The position numbers were made by a program, and so were the translations under genes. Of a DNA stretch of 13,600 nucleotides, positions 13,237-13,600 are shown piece after piece (the first letter of the stretch is position 1; every line of letters begins with the position of its first letter). Below the pieces are notes generated by a model, which was not told where the DNA came from, searched no databases, and saw nothing but the letters and a program-made list of their open reading frames with translations. The DNA comes from an archaeon (lineage in GTDB: Archaea; Methanobacteriota; Methanobacteria; Methanobacteriales; Methanobacteriaceae): NCBI GenBank assembly GCA_024409145.1, contig JAKSUF010000015.1, forward strand, positions 1-13,600, read 5' to 3'.

Positions 13237-13329
13237 ACGATACAGTTGTTAACCGAACAAAGGAAAACAACACAGAAAACAAGTAATTATGTAGTATTAA
13301 AAATAATTTAAAAAAAATAAAAATATATG

Positions 13330-13358
13330 TTGACATATATTTGACATGATGATATACT
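13330..13358 (+). promoter_or_regulatory. Tandem promoter P2 at the right end
   Basis: -35 TTGACA (13330-13335), 17-base spacer, extended -10 TGA-TATACT (13353-13358). Shares TATACTAC and a downstream CGAACA with P1. Its early transcript can fold GTTACTAA/TTAGTAAC (13367-13374 with 13390-13397). Confidence 0.75.
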
Positions 13359-13429
13359 ACCGAACAGTTACTAACAAATATAACAATTTTTAGTAACAAA
13401 AAATAATTTAAAATTTTTATCACAAATTG

Positions 13430-13458
13430 TTGACATTATGTTAACGAGGTGGTAAAAT
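13430..13458 (+). promoter_or_regulatory. Tandem promoter P3 at the right end
   Basis: -35 TTGACA (13430-13435), 17-base spacer with the same GAGGTGG end as P1, -10 TAAAAT (13453-13458). Lies 100 bp after P2. Confidence 0.65.
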
Positions 13459-13600
13459 AAAAAAGCTGACTCGCAAGAATCAGTTAGTACAATGATTTAA
13501 TTGAATAATAAATAGCAACCAGCCCTGATATTTCTGAGAGTTAATACTCAAAGAAAAATTAGATTAGTAAAAACGGAAATCAGAAATGATTTTAAAAACG
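13459..13600 (+). other. Non-coding transcribed leader, probably of an rRNA operon
   Basis: No credible coding frame. The sequence downstream of P3 is less AT-biased than the spacers and can fold: ATTTCTGA/TCAGAAAT (13530-13537 with 13580-13587) encloses GAGT/ACTC (13538-13541 with 13546-13549). Three strong tandem promoters after a tRNA cluster near oriC are typical of a ribosomal RNA operon, whose 16S gene would begin beyond 13600. No 16S sequence is visible, so this is inference. Confidence 0.45.

Noticed and set aside
12975..13311. Open frames of 67 and 87 codons across the tRNA genes and P1
   Set aside because: They translate tRNA sequence (for example the T-arm repeats giving VRIPDG-like and GSIPVV-like peptides) and have no ribosome site.

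Overview
The window is the replication-origin region of a very AT-rich bacterium. By eye it is roughly a quarter G+C. Terminators are rho-independent, ribosome sites are strong AGGAGG types, promoters are TTGACA/TATAAT, and TAA is almost the only stop codon. The gene set rsmG, parA, parB, dnaA, dnaN, recF places it in the low-GC Bacillota, most likely an uncultured wall-bearing Bacilli/Mollicutes-like lineage. That placement is inference, not proof. The first ~170 bases do not fit: they are about 59% G+C and hold the start of an ABC-transporter ATPase gene from a different genomic background. This looks like a chimeric join or a foreign insertion.

Layout. 1-170: GC-rich fragment with a partial ATPase gene (minus). 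206-1273: amino-acid ABC-transporter binding protein (minus), with a tandem-domain architecture that stops before the second domain is complete. 1390-2774: three small two-helix membrane proteins (minus) resembling VirB2/TrbC pilins; two are near-identical and carry signal peptides, the third has none. From 2863 everything reads on the plus strand: rsmG, parA-parB, a DnaA-box-rich leader, dnaA, a 389-bp origin spacer, dnaN, a terminator, then an operon murL-murD(2)-recF. The right end holds four tRNA genes (Asn, Glu, Lys, Val) behind a consensus promoter. After them come three further tandem promoters with no coding gene, probably the start of a ribosomal RNA operon that lies beyond the window.

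How it works together. DnaA boxes flank dnaA on both sides, giving a bipartite oriC. The dnaA-dnaN spacer ends in a DnaA-trio track followed by an AT-only unwinding stretch. ParA and ParB would segregate this origin, and three parS-type sites (10135, 10928, 11522) lie inside murL, inside murD and just before recF. The murL-murD pair points to the alternative route to D-glutamate in peptidoglycan: MurD2 adds L-glutamate and MurL epimerises it on the UDP-MurNAc-dipeptide. I see no in-frame TGA, so the standard code fits this window. No CRISPR array, insertion sequence or riboswitch was recognised.
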